Assembly (NCBI GenBank): GCA_002914845.1
Contig: JXTC01000076.1
Span: 1 to 64,000, forward strand
DNA length: 64,000 bases
Reading direction: 5' to 3'
Source: Trema orientale
Taxonomy: Eukaryota > Streptophyta > Magnoliopsida > Rosales > Cannabaceae
Under the pieces are notes generated by a model. It saw only the letters and a program-made list of their open reading frames with translations. It was not told the DNA's origin and ran no database searches. Shown here piece after piece: positions 12,568-24,000 of the stretch. How positions within the stretch are numbered: the first letter of the stretch is position 1; each line of letters begins with the position of its first letter. The position numbers and the translations under genes are program-made.

Positions 12568-13164
12568 AATACCTACTGGCAGGATTTTTTCTTTAGGAAA
12601 AGACTGGAAATTTTTTATTGATCAATAACGTTTGCTACCAAAGTACCAATACAACTGGGAATTTCCTCAAACACAAAATAATCACTACTTGAAGTAAAGC
12701 AGAATTTGGCCATTGTAAGTACCACCACCACCAACTTTAAGAAGAGAAAGAATATCATCAACTATCAAATCATTAGAAGAAAAACCTCCCCACCCAAAAT
12801 AGCATTAGAACAACCACTCTCAATAATACCAATAGGCGGCTGATAACAATGTGCAAAGAGGAGGTCTACTTGGATTGTAGCTAACTCAGCTGTTAAGGGA
12901 TAAAAAAAACCAATAAGTCTCTTGGACATAGCCCTAACAACTAACCCTCACCAGTGGCGAAGTACAACCTCAACACCATAACAACCTGATCGAGCCACTT
13001 TGAACAGCAACGTCAAAATTCATCTCCAATGTTCCTTCTTTAGGACATGTCCATTGCTTGTTCACATGGCTCTTTCTAGAAGGAGATGGTTCAATTTTCA
13101 GCTTTGCGTGTTGGAATTCAACCAGGTATCGGCTAGAGTCTTCTAATACCTACTAGCAGGGTTT
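12568..13164 (-). mobile_element. 5'-truncated LINE (RNase H part) with target duplication
   Basis: On the minus strand, fragments translate to MNFDVAVQ, AELATIQVDLLFA and a NDLIVDDILSLL stretch, in the order expected of the C-terminal RNase H (RVT_3-like) domain of plant non-LTR retroelements. Frameshifts and stops separate them. On the minus strand the 3' end reads TTATTGATCAATAAAAAATT and finishes in an A-run (T-run at 12585-12590 on the plus strand). The insert (12588-13144) is bounded by two 20-bp direct repeats, AATACCTACT(G/A)GCAGG(A/G)TTT, at 12568-12587 and 13145-13164. This is the long target duplication left by target-primed reverse transcription. Confidence 0.8.
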
Positions 13165-13209
13165 ACTTTCCCAAAGTAATAAAAATATCTCCTTTATATT
13201 CGTGGTAAT

Positions 13210-13806
13210 TGTTAGGGAATAATCTCCCCAATAGATACAATATAATGTGGAAGCGATAAAATAACGTAGAAATAAATGCTAAAATAAAGGAAATACAAAA
13301 CACATATAAATTTATATGGTTCACTAATTTGGCTACTTCGACAGAACTGCTACAAATCTTCACTATAGGGAGAAATAGTACAAGTGCTTATAGATGCTCA
13401 CTCCTCACGATCCTGATCCCACTTACACCCAATATTTTCTCTTAACTCTCAAGAATAAAAACTCTCAATTTTTCTCTTAAGAATAAAAACTCTCAATTTT
13501 ACTTTCACTTAATACTTGGTGTTTTTTACTCTCAATGGGATGAGGAAACAATGAAGAATAGGACTCTTATTTATAGTATAGACTCGCTGACCCCTATTTA
13601 TAGTATAGGCTCACCAACCCTCTATTGTTTACAACTACTACTTTCCATTGATAATACATGTTTTATACACGTCATACCAATTTGAATACACAGATAATGC
13701 ACGTTTTTCTTTTTCTAATCAATCTGTCTTTATGACACGTCCTTTGCATGATTTTGGGCCAAACAAAATCACCATTTAATGCATATAAATGCATTCCATG
13801 TTAACA
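13210..13806 (-). repeat. 3' LTR of the Copia element
   Basis: 597 bp. On the minus strand it starts TGTTAACATGG and ends CCCTAACA, with the TG..CA ends of LTRs. It aligns along its length with 17707-18261, but the two copies differ at many positions and by small indels, including extra repeats of AAGAATAAAAACTCTCAATT here. The insertion is therefore old. Confidence 0.92.
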
Positions 13807-13879
13807 ATCTCTGACTTGAAAACTTGATACTAATCATATCTTCACACTCGATTAATGCAGCAGCTCATCTCTCTCTTCT

Positions 13880-14416
13880 TCATGCTTGCAAGCCAATTGA
13901 AGCAGAATACAACTTTAGTTTGTCAATGGTTATCATCTTTATTAATATATCAACTGGGTTCTTACTTCCTGGAATTTTCTCTAGCACCAAGACTGTGTCT
14001 TTTAAAGCTGATCTTATGAAGTGATACTGAACACGTATATGCTTTGGTTGAGCATAATAAACAGGATTCTTTGCCAAATGAATCGCACTCTGACTATCGC
14101 AATGCAACACACTCTTGTCTTGCTTATGACCCAACTCCTCCAAGAATGACTGTAACTATGCCAACTCCTTGCTAGCTTCTATTATGGTGACGTACTCTAC
14201 TTCAGTAGTTGAAAATGCAACCATCTTCTGCAACTTTGAAATCCAACTAACTATTGTACCTCCAAAACTGTACACATATCTTGTAGTACTCTTTCTACCA
14301 TCTAAATCGTCGGCCATATCAGCATCAACATAGCCATGTAGACCTAAATATGACTTTCTGAAGCACAGGGCCATATTACTAGTAACTTTCAAGTACCTGA
14401 GAATCCATTTCACCAT
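13880..14416 (-). pseudogene. Copia RNase H fragment
   Basis: Two frames, broken at about 14144-14155, give the end of the Copia polyprotein. The first has MVKWILRYLKVTSNMAL, VDADMADDLDGRKSTTRYVY, GGTIVSWISKLQKMVAFST and a TTEVEYV block. The second has HCDSQSAIHLAKNP, the AQPKHIRVQYHFIR block and LEKIPGSKNPVDILIKM. These are the D-E-D containing RNase H motifs of Copia elements; the usual STTEAEY is altered to STTEVEY. Not functional. Confidence 0.9.
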
Positions 14417-15560
14417 TTACTAATATTATTTTTCTGGATTACTCATGTATCAGCTCACAACTCTTACTACATATGCTATATCCAGTTTTGTATATACCAT
14501 GGCATAAATAAGGCTGCCTATAGCAGATGAATAAAGTACTTTGACTATGTGAGCTCGATCCTGCTCAGTTGAAGGTGACTACTCTTTAGTTAGTTAGAAG
14601 TGACTGCCCAAAGGAGTACTTACAAGCTTTGTACAATCCATATTGAATCTGTTAAGTACTTTCTTCATATACTCCTAAGATAGCTTCAAACTCCCATTCA
14701 TGTTGTCTCTAGAAATCTGCATCCCAATAATTTGTTTTGCAGCTCTTAAATCCTTTATAGGAAAACTCTTTTGACAATTCACTCTTGAGTTTATCAATTT
14801 CTTCTATACTAGCTCCAACAATTAACATATCCTTTACATATAGTAGTAAAATAATAGGAATTGTCAAACTTCTTTATACAATAACGATGATCCGCCTGGT
14901 ACCGCAAGTAACCATTATTACTCATGAATGCATCAAACTTCTTGTACCACTGTCTTGGAGCCTGTTTTAGGCTATACAAGCTCTTCTAAAGTTTACACAT
15001 TATTCTCTTCTTCTCTTGTACTTTAAAACCCTGTAGCTGCTTCATATAGATTTATTTCTCTAGGTCACTATGAAGAAATACTGTCTTGATAGCTAATTGC
15101 TCTATATGCAAGTCTTCCTTAGCTAGTAATCCAAGCACTGTTCTGATAGTGGTCAATTTAACCATTGGAGAGAAAATCTCGATGTAGTCGATGTCTTCCT
15201 TCTGTTAAAAGCATTTGACAATAAGCTTTTCCTTGTACTGCTTACTACCATCATGTTCTTCTTTTATTCGGTACACTCACTTATTTTGTAGTTCCTTCTT
15301 TCCCTCTAGTAATTCAGCCAATTCCCATGTCTGATTGGACACCAGTGAATCCATCTTATCTTTCATAGCTAACTTCTATTTGGTTAACTCATCATTCTGC
15401 ATCGCTTCTTCAAAGGTCTCTAGCTCACCTTTATCAGTTAACAGAACGTAATGCAGTATAGGGGAAGTATCTTTGAAGAGGTCAGATTATTCTGAAAAAT
15501 CTTCTAAGTTCAACCACTAGGGTTTGCGGGTCTACTGATGGTGCTATAGCTTCTTGATCT
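14417..15560 (-). pseudogene. Copia reverse transcriptase remnant
   Basis: The region lying between the RNase H and integrase parts carries RT words broken by stops. At about 14826-14840 the minus strand reads TAT GTA AAG GAT ATG, which is YVKDM where Copia RTs have YVDDM. The first catalytic aspartate is thus a lysine and the enzyme could not work even if the frame were open. The long plus-strand frame at 14785-14970 is antisense to this and is not a gene. Confidence 0.75.
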
Positions 15561-15589
15561 TCTTAGTCATCTACTAGGATGTCATTCAA

Positions 15590-16640
15590 TTGAATTGTCT
15601 TCGTCTTCTTGACTTCAGGACGTGCACCTTTAGATCCAGTGCCCGACCAGTTCTTGTACATCACTTCCTCATTGAATATAACATCCATGCTCTTGATGAC
15701 CATCCGATTTTGGTCATCCCATAATCGATTACCAAACTCGGCATCACTATAACCACTAAAGAAACACTCTTAGATTTAGAATCAAGTTTACTTCTACTTA
15801 CAGGATCCATATGAATATAAGACAAATAACCAAACACTCTCAGGAAAGAAAGGTTTATCTCTTTACCACTCTAGACCTCTTCTCGTATTTTGCAGTCCAG
15901 TAATACTGATAGTCTTCTATTAATAAGATATACATCGGCATTAACTGTATCAGCCTAAAATATCTTCGGCAATCCTACGTACAGTCTCATGCTCCTAGCA
16001 CATTCATTCAAGGTTCTGTTTATTCTTTCAGCAACATCATTCTATGGAGGTTTCCTTGGAATGGTTTTCTCAAACTTGATTCTATCATTGATACAATACT
16101 TTTTAAAATCATTATCATCATATTCTTCCCTACTGTCAAACCACAAGCATTTTACTTTTAGATTAGTTCTATTCTCAATCATGGCTTTCCACTTTTTAAA
16201 TCTTCCAAGGGAAGTCATAGGAGATGGCCCCCACACATCGTATGAACTAGCTTCAACTTTGCTACTTTCAGTTTTCTTCCACCTTTCAAAAAGCTCACCA
16301 TTTTCTGCTGGCCAAAGATACAGCTCTTGCACAGACTATACTTAACTGACTTCAGTCTCGCTAGCTTTCCTTTCAATAGTAGTACCTTAATTCTCTTCTC
16401 GCTCATATGCCCAAGTCTATGATGTCATAGACTTGAATTAACTCCAGTACTGACAGTCGCTAAAGTATCTCTACAACTGGAAGCCATATAGAGAGTTCCA
16501 ATCCTGTTTCCTCGAGCAACAACTATGACTCCTTTGCTAACCTTCCACGAGCCACAAGAAAAGGTTACATTATGCCCGTCGTCATCAAGTTGTCCCATTG
16601 ATATAAGATTTTGCATCAACTTTGGTACATGCCTAATTTT
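15590..16640 (-). pseudogene. Copia integrase remnant
   Basis: From right to left on the minus strand: a pre-integrase block (NLISMGQLDDDGHNVTF, then GNRIGTLYM), a zinc-binding-like part with RLGHMSEKR and SLCKSCIFGQQ, the core with VWGPSPMTSLGR and the WFDSREEYDDNDFKKYC stretch, and IPRKPP before stops. These are the GAG-pre-integrase and rve core motifs of Copia. The frame changes at least three times. The plus-strand frame at 15989-16345 is a shadow. Confidence 0.88.
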
Positions 16641-16789
16641 TTAGATTTTCCACATTGCTTCTTTAGACATCTTCAAACAAATGCCGCCATACCAACAATG
16701 TCTAATGGTTCTCCATCAGCTAGCTACACCTTCCCATAATTACTAGTAACGTAATTCTCTAATATATCACGATGTACAATAGTATGAAA

Positions 16790-16810
16790 CAAAGCTCCGG
16801 AGTCTAAGAC
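16790..16810 (-). pseudogene. Copia protease active-site remnant
   Basis: On the minus strand the codons around 16796-16804 read GAC TCC GGA (Asp-Ser-Gly), within HSWVLDSGALFHT. This is the active-site setting of a Copia aspartic protease, lying between the gag zinc knuckle and the pre-integrase domain as expected. Confidence 0.75.
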
Positions 16811-16899
16811 CCAAGAGTGAATAGGACTATGTACAGATAATAGTAAAGCATCTTGTACATCTTCAGTCGCAGCATTTGCAACCATTGGTTCTATTGTCT

Positions 16900-17705
16900 T
16901 CTCTTCTTAGTGCTCTGCAATTCTTCTTTATGTGGCTAGTCTTGCCACAATTCTAGCACTCTGGTCTTCTTCTGGATCTGGATTTATCTCTGTCATTTCT
17001 TAACTTGGACCTACTATAACCCCAATTAGAATTCTTCTTGTCACTCATGTCCCTGTTTTCGAGATTTTGTGCAGAACTCGATAATATGCCTTCACCCGAA
17101 TCAATTCTGCGAACTTCTTCTGCCAAAATTTGGTCCCTGAGATTATTGAGTTGTAGCTTCCTTTTACCAATAAAATTGCTAATTACTACCCTCATAGGCT
17201 TCCAACTATTTGGTAGAGACACTAAAAGAATTAGAGTACAAACTTTATCGTCAAAATTAATTTCGATAGATGTTAACTGAGAAACAATTGTATTGAACTC
17301 GTTGATGTGCATTGCTACTGAAGCATCTTCTCCCATTTTCAAATTGAACAGCTTTTTCATTAAATGTACCTTGTTGTTTGCTGATGGTTTCTTATACATG
17401 TCAAACAGGATGCTCATCATCTCTGTTATAGTTTTTGCCTCCACCATATTATAAGCAACGTTCTTCGTTAGCATTAATCGAATTATGCCTAACACTTATC
17501 GATCAAGGAGTTCCCAGTTACCATCCTCCATCTTCTCTGGTTTCTTTCCTGGTAGAAGCTGATGCAATTTTTTATTATACAAATAATCTTTGATCTGTAA
17601 TCTCCAGTACGAGAAGTTTGTACCGTCGAATTTGTCGATTCTAGGTCCTGTTTCTTCACCTCTGGCCACCATTCCCACTTTAACGTACCTTAGCTCTAAT
17701 ACCAA
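16900..17705 (-). pseudogene. Copia gag remnant with zinc knuckle
   Basis: The N-terminal part (17496-17705) has KFDGTNFSYWRLQIKDYLY, the usual start of a Copia gag. The next frame (16953-17495) has LFNLKMGEDASVAMHINEFN and SLPNSWKPMR (UBN2/gag-pol signature) and ends at REC of a zinc knuckle. The following codon is TAG where Trp is expected, then NCGKTSHIKKNC, so the CCHC knuckle is intact apart from this stop near 16950. A frame break separates the two parts at about 17495. Confidence 0.88.
17687..17705 (-). other. Copia primer-binding site (initiator tRNA-Met type)
   Basis: Reverse complement TTGGTATTAGAGCTAAGG sits directly inside the 5' LTR. It matches the plant initiator tRNA-Met 3' end complement, TGGTATCAGAGC, except for one T for C change. 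Confidence 0.85.
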
Positions 17706-17706
17706 T

Positions 17707-18261
17707 TCTTAGGGAATAACTTCCCTAATAGATACAATATAATGTGGAAGCGATAAAAAAAAAAGAAATAAACGTCAAAATAAAGGAAACACAAGACATA
17801 TACAAATTTATGTGGTTCACCAATTTGGCTATATTTATGGAGCTGTTGCATATCTTCATTATAGGGAGAAATAGTACAAGTGTTTATAGACATTCACTCT
17901 TCATAACCCTGATCTCAATTATACCCAAGAAAAAATTATATCTTCTATAAATCTCAAGAATAAAAACTCTTAATTTTACTCTCACTTAATACTTGATGCT
18001 TTTCACTCTCAATGGGATGAGGAAACAATGAGGAATATGCACCCCTATTTATAGTGTAGACTCATTAACCCCTCCATTGTTTACAGCCACTTCTTTCCAG
18101 TGATAATACTCGTTTTATACACAGCATATCAATTTGAATATACGGACAAGACACGTTTTCCCTTTTATAATCAGTCCGTGTCTTTATTATACGGTCCTTT
18201 ACACGATTTTGGCCCAAACAAAATCGTAGTTTAATGAATATAAATGCATTCCACCTTAACA
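17707..18261 (-). repeat. 5' LTR of the Copia element
   Basis: 555 bp, homologous to 13210-13806. On the plus strand the left end is TCTTAGGG where the partner has TGTTAGGG, so the terminal CA has been mutated on the minus strand. The right end retains TTAACA. Shared landmarks include the GATACAATATAATGTGGAAG block and the CTATAGGGAGAAATAGTACA block. Confidence 0.92.
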
Positions 18262-18945
18262 ATAATAGGATAAATGTTACCTAAAATAAAAAACCTCATT
18301 GGATTTATAATCCAAGACGAGAATTAACAGACAAGTGGAAAAAAAAAAAACCCTATAGCAAAATAACAGAATTTTAGGTCTATTTTAAGTAAATATCATT
18401 TTTTTGAAATATTGTAGTTAAAACGACTGACAGTTATATCACTGTACGTGCTAAATATGATATACCCAATATAAAAACTAATATACTCAGTACACAGACT
18501 AAAACTAGTATATAAATAGATATACCGAGTATAAAAATACATATACTTAGTCATTTTACTATAATAAGAAAAAAATGGATATTTATTAAAATAAAATGTA
18601 AAAAGAGTACATACTCTAATTTCCTTAAAAAAAAAAAATCAATTAAAAGTAACATCAAACAATTCAGCATACGAATGTGAATGTGTACATTAAAAGCTCA
18701 TAAATTTATTTATGCTTGTCCCCTCAAAAGAAAAAGAAAAATTATTTATGCTTGTATAGTAGGATTAATTTTAACCAATATATGCATAAAAATACGCTAA
18801 TAAAAGTTGGAAATTTTCTGTAAAACAAAAATATCACATTTGTCATTGTATTAATAAATTTTATATACTATTCATAAAAATTATGTTTCGAGATAAAATC
18901 AATGAAAAAATATATCGAAGTGGAATGAAAAATAGATATTAAGAT

Positions 18946-21035
18946 TGTAAAATCCTGAATTTTCAAGGGGGCATATAGGTCATTTTGTTAATTTTTGAAT
19001 TTAATATTTGAGAGGTATATTTGCCAAAGTGTTAAGAAGTAGGGACTAAAATACAAATATTTTGGGGACTAAATTGAAAGGATTTGAAAATTAGGGACTA
19101 TTTTTTAATTTTTTTAAAATTGCATAGTCCTATGCAAACCTCACATGGGTTCCTCTTTTTCTTCTCCTCTCTCTCTCTTCCCCACGACTCCCTTTCTCTT
19201 TCTTCTCTTCTCTCTCGACTGAAGGAGCCCAAAAAAGACCAACGACTGCCAAAGCTGGCCCAACCACCATCGAGCCACCCCAACCCCTGGCAGAGCTTTG
19301 CCGTGCTGCCACGAAGACTGTGCCAATGGTCCTGCGCTACCAGGAGCCTCCGTCCACCAGAAAATGTCATTTTTGGCCGCGGAGCTCTTTGAATTTTCAG
19401 CGCCGTTTAGGACCATTTCAAGGGGTATTCTTAGGCTCGTTAGATTCATATCATCGAGAGGAATCTTCAGGTATCTATTTTATGACTTTATTTTGCCCTG
19501 ATCAAAATTTGCCATTGTTGGGTAGTTTAAGAATTGAGATTTAAGATTTGACTTTTTGATCCGACCATTTGATTGTGTTTTTGATGTTATTTTTAGAATG
19601 TACACAGAAAATAGAGAAGATTTGTATATATATTGACTATGTTTGGTGACCGGCATGAAAAACGAAATCAGACGGTTAAGATTTGCCCCGTTTTGTGTGC
19701 CATTGGTCTAATTTTGCTCCGGACTCGAATTGGATGAATTATATGTCTAACTTAACTATTTTAGGTGCTAGAAATTCACTGAAGAAGTCTGTTTGTGGAT
19801 TTGAAGCTCTGTTAAGAAGTCGATTTTTTACAAGAGAACGATCGAGGGCTTGGAATTAGTTTCCAAACCTCCGAGCGATTGTCCAACGATACCCTGAAGA
19901 TACAATAGCGTGGTATCGCTATTCTAGTGAGGTAGGGATTTAGTTACCTCTGTTTTATGTCGTTTTTGAATAAAACTTATTTTCTGCAACATATGATGAC
20001 AAACACGATTTAAGAATTATTTGAATATTTATGATGGAATTTGATTATATGATATATATTGTATTACTCTGGGACTAATCTGAGTACAGGTTATCTTTTG
20101 GTATATCAAAAATAGGACTGTTATGCTGCCTGTTTTTCTATAAACTTAGTATGCTTATTTTATTAAAAAGTCATAGCATGATTATTTTCACACTTAGTTC
20201 AGTATTGCATGTGTCATAGGATCATACATGAGTACTGTGTTAGTATCGTGGGTTTATAGTATGGCACTGCATGACCCACCGTCGGTGTAGAGTCCGTAAG
20301 TCTACACAGGGTTTGTCTCTTCTGATTACCTTCACCATTTGGCAGGCATAGACAATTCGGTTGCCCCTCTAGGTTTGGTAGGCGACACATGGGTGTCCCC
20401 TTCAGGTATGGGCTTAGGTGTCAGGTAGGCTATTAGGTACACTTAGTATCATCATTCTGGGTTTCCGCAGATGAGAGGATGTGAGCTCATGGGTATGGGT
20501 TGATTTGTATCATGTACATATGAATTGAATAATTTTGATTATATTGCTTTATATACATATAGATTTCTAGATTTGGACTGATATATATATATATATATAT
20601 ATATGTGGTGTTCAATGCGATTGATTAAGAGAATTAAGAGGCTATCTCTGACTATAGTTCATTATCTTAATAATGCTAGAAGCTTGTTATTGTGGTGTTT
20701 GGAATGTTTGGATTTTGTATTAGCATTGAACCAAGATTATTACTTTTCATTAAGTCTGTGAACTTATGTGTGCCATTCTGGTATTTGATATTTGTTGTGG
20801 ATGATGATGATGTTTGAACTTTAATCTAAATTTTGTTTTTCAATTACTGTTCGATCTATCTTTAATGGTATATATGAACTGTGGGAGAGGTTCACATGAT
20901 AAAATTCTAAATATTTTATTTAAATAGATTGTTTATAAAATTAAAACTTTTAAGATATTTTAAAATTAAATTAAGGAATTTCTCATCTTAGTGAAATTCT
21001 CCTTCTGCCACTAGCTCAAATTTTGGGTCCTGACA
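18946..21035 (+). mobile_element. solo LTR, about 2.1 kb
   Basis: It begins TGTAAAATCCTGAATTTTC and ends GGGTCCTGACA, which gives TG..CA ends. A perfect 5-bp target duplication AAGAT lies at 18941-18945 and 21036-21040. Inside are features common in large plant Gypsy-type LTRs: a 'GGGACTAAA' leader, a long CT-rich stretch (19150-19215) and a GC-richer block with short hairpins (20270-20480). No gag or pol is present and no second LTR is attached, so this is a solo LTR left by unequal recombination. The Gypsy assignment rests on the TGTcAGGACCC-like end and is inferred. The overlapping frames at 19084-19544 on both strands are artefacts of the CT-rich stretch. Confidence 0.88.
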
Positions 21036-21040
21036 AAGAT

Positions 21041-24000
21041 TGTGAAAAATACAATTGGGGCGAGTTATTTGATATATACGGTCGAAAAATATATATGATA
21101 TATTAAGTATGATATCAATGAAAAGTACAAATATTTTCATACATTTAATAGAATACGATGCAGTTTAGCTATACATTTCAAAAATAGTTGTAACTGGTTC
21201 ATATATGTATACATGAGGTAATACGTAAAATTACTAATTCGGCTTAGATTTTCATTTTACAGCACAAATGTCACTTCTTTAATGGATTTTAGAATGTGAG
21301 ATGCATTCATAATCAGTATTATGCTTTTATTATTTTTCATGAACAAAAGTGGATATTGTCGGCCGGGGAGAAGGGCTTTCAGTCCCCACTTTAGTTTATT
21401 TTATTTTATTTTTTTAGAAAGTCTAGTTATTCACTTGTATTTATAATTTTTTAGGCTAAATAAATATTATAAAACCCCACTAAAAAGTGAAAAAAAATAT
21501 AAAATAGCTCTCATAAAATAGATAATATATAATTTTAGTACCGCTAGACAAAAATCCTCGTTCCTTTCCCTAGATATTGTTTGATTTAGCCAAAACGCAA
21601 GAGATATTTATGTTATTGGCCCTTTAAAATATTCAAAATTTGAGTTTTCAACATTGACAAATTCAACTACAGTAAAGGTCAGGGACAAATCGAGTTTTCC
21701 ATGTACCAAGCATATAAAATTGTCACCACAATACATGCATCGCAGGATCTGTCCCTGGATATTAAAGATTCAACTTTGGTTTTCTAAATATGTTTTTATC
21801 TTTCGACCATAAAGACTCGGGAAAAGTGAGGTCATTATTTATAGGGATAATATTACTTTTATGCATTGTATTTTGAGATTTTGTTCAAATTATACGTATT
21901 TTATATTTTAATTATTATTAATATTAATTTTTAAATTTGAAATCTGTTATAAATCTGTATTCTTACACCAATTTAAAATAGTTAATTTACCAAGATATAA
22001 AGTTTAAAAAATTGAAAATTAATTATATAAAAATTGATGTGAGAATAAATTTATTAAATTATCTTGATAAATTAATTACTCTAAATAATTAGTGTCGGGT
22101 ATAAATTTATAACTGATTTTAAATTTATGGATCAATATTAATAATAACTAAAACACAAGGTACAAACTGAATAAAATGTCAAAATACATACCATATATAA
22201 AACTGACGTTGTCCCTCATTTATAATTTGTATCGTGACACTGCCTGAAGTTAGAAGTGTATGACTTACAACTAAAGTGTATGACCTAATGCATGACAAAA
22301 TAAACAGCTAGAAGTACGGGAATTAGGTTTCTAAGAGAATTTTAGTGTAAGAATTTAAACGGGTACTTTAGACTTTTCCTACTGGATCGTCAACCGAAAA
22401 AAGCTTCCCCAAGTTCATGATGAACAACCTAACACCATAATAATCAGATACGTATGCTTTGAATATTCCCTTAACTGTGTATATGCATAGAATAATAATA
22501 CATAATTTGGATAGTACGTGAGATTGTAGTACGACGAAGGGACGTTCCGAATGAATTCTGATGATGACATGACATTTAAAATGTAGAATTTGAAAGTCTG
22601 GAGTGCACTACATATCGGATCACTCATTACAACTTAGGTTTCATTGTCGGCCATATTTTTTTGTCATTCGAGGGACTATTCTATGATCCACTCTTGTTTG
22701 ACAAGTAAAACTCTGTAGAAAAGAGAATAGATTTAGCATTATTGTATTTCTGACACTAGTTCGATATATTAGAACTCGGCGTAAAATCCACACTTATATA
22801 TTGGTATAAATACTATCTTTTAGAGTAGTGTTAATCATCACGGGCGATTATTATTCCTATTCCTATCCATTTGACATGCATTCATTGCTCCATCCCTGCT
22901 TTTTAATATTAAGTGAAGAAAAAGTTTTATGTGGCTACAATCACCATATTAGAGCCAAATAAGCTCGTGGGAGTTCTGAAACCGGGTTAACAAGCTTTTT
23001 CCTTTAACAGTTTAAGTTGGTTAAAGCTTGAATGACAAACTGATATCTAGAAATTTCATAATAAGTCAATGTTCTACTTTTCGTCTTCATATTTCCTTGA
23101 TGCGCCTAAGTGGTGGTACTACGCATGAAATACAACGAAAGAGCTGAAGTGTTTTCAATTGAGTTTACATCGTATATATGCTTTTTATTATTATTATTAT
23201 TATTTGAATGCATGTATCTTATGTGTTTTGAATCATCCTATTATACCATATTTATTCAAGGATTAAATGAGTACGTCATAACATGTTCGGACATCCTTGT
23301 AGCTTTTTATCCGTTTTACTGGGTCGGATTGAACATTTAAGCATTGAATATGCTTAAAATTAACAAATAAACTGGACAATGTACATTATTGATAGAAATT
23401 TTCCAAAATTATTTATGAGTTTAAGCCTGAATTCCAGGTTAAACGCTTTGTTCTTAGTAAAAAAATATCCTCTGTCTCTTGATCGAAGTAAAATTTTTCG
23501 AAAACTTTAAAATCGTCTATGAGTATGCTGCTTGAACATTTTCAAAAAGCAGAGGGTGTGTTATTTACTTTGAACAGGTGGTATATGATTTGTTGATGAA
23601 TAGCATTCAATATATTTGTCTAAGTTTCAATTCATCAATTGAATTATGACAACTCATTTGTAACATTTTCACTCAAAAAAAAAAAAAAAAAAAACCTCAT
23701 TTGTCACATTAGGTGGTATTAAAAAAAAAATGGCAAACTAAATAGAATCTTTAGTACTATTCATTTCCTTTTTGATAACAAATGGTCTAATATAAAATTT
23801 AAGTTAACTATATAGTATATTTTTTAAAATTTTCCATATTAATAATATTGGATGCTATGATCCTATTTAAAACTTTGATTTTTGGAGGGAAAGAAAAAGA
23901 ATATCAAGATATTCCATTTCTTCTTGTTTAGATTTTTGATTAAAAAGAAAAACCGAGATAAAAAAAATTTCAAAGAAAATGAAAGTTAAATTTGATGTTA

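Larger units (their letters stand above)
13210..18261 (-). mobile_element. Ty1/Copia LTR retrotransposon, decayed
   Basis: A complete but dead element on the minus strand. Two LTRs (13210-13806 and 17707-18261) flank an interior with gag, protease, integrase, reverse transcriptase and RNase H remnants in the Copia order. The primer-binding site next to the 5' LTR (17687-17705) reads TTGGTATTAGAGCTAAGG, one base from the TGGTATCAGAGC that pairs with initiator tRNA-Met. The purine-rich tract is AAGTCAGAGAT, just before the 3' LTR at about 13807-13818. Flanks GTAAT (13205-13209) and ATAAT (18262-18266) agree at 4 of 5 bases, consistent with an aged target duplication. Domain style resembles the Tnt1/Tork group, but that assignment is inference. 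Confidence 0.93.

Noticed and set aside
14785-17280. Plus-strand reading frames (14785-14970, 15989-16345, 17038-17280)
   Set aside because: All are antisense to recognisable Copia coding remnants on the minus strand.
19084-19544. Five overlapping reading frames of 60-102 codons as a possible gene
   Set aside because: They lie on both strands of a CT-rich stretch inside a solo LTR with an exact target duplication; none resembles a protein family.
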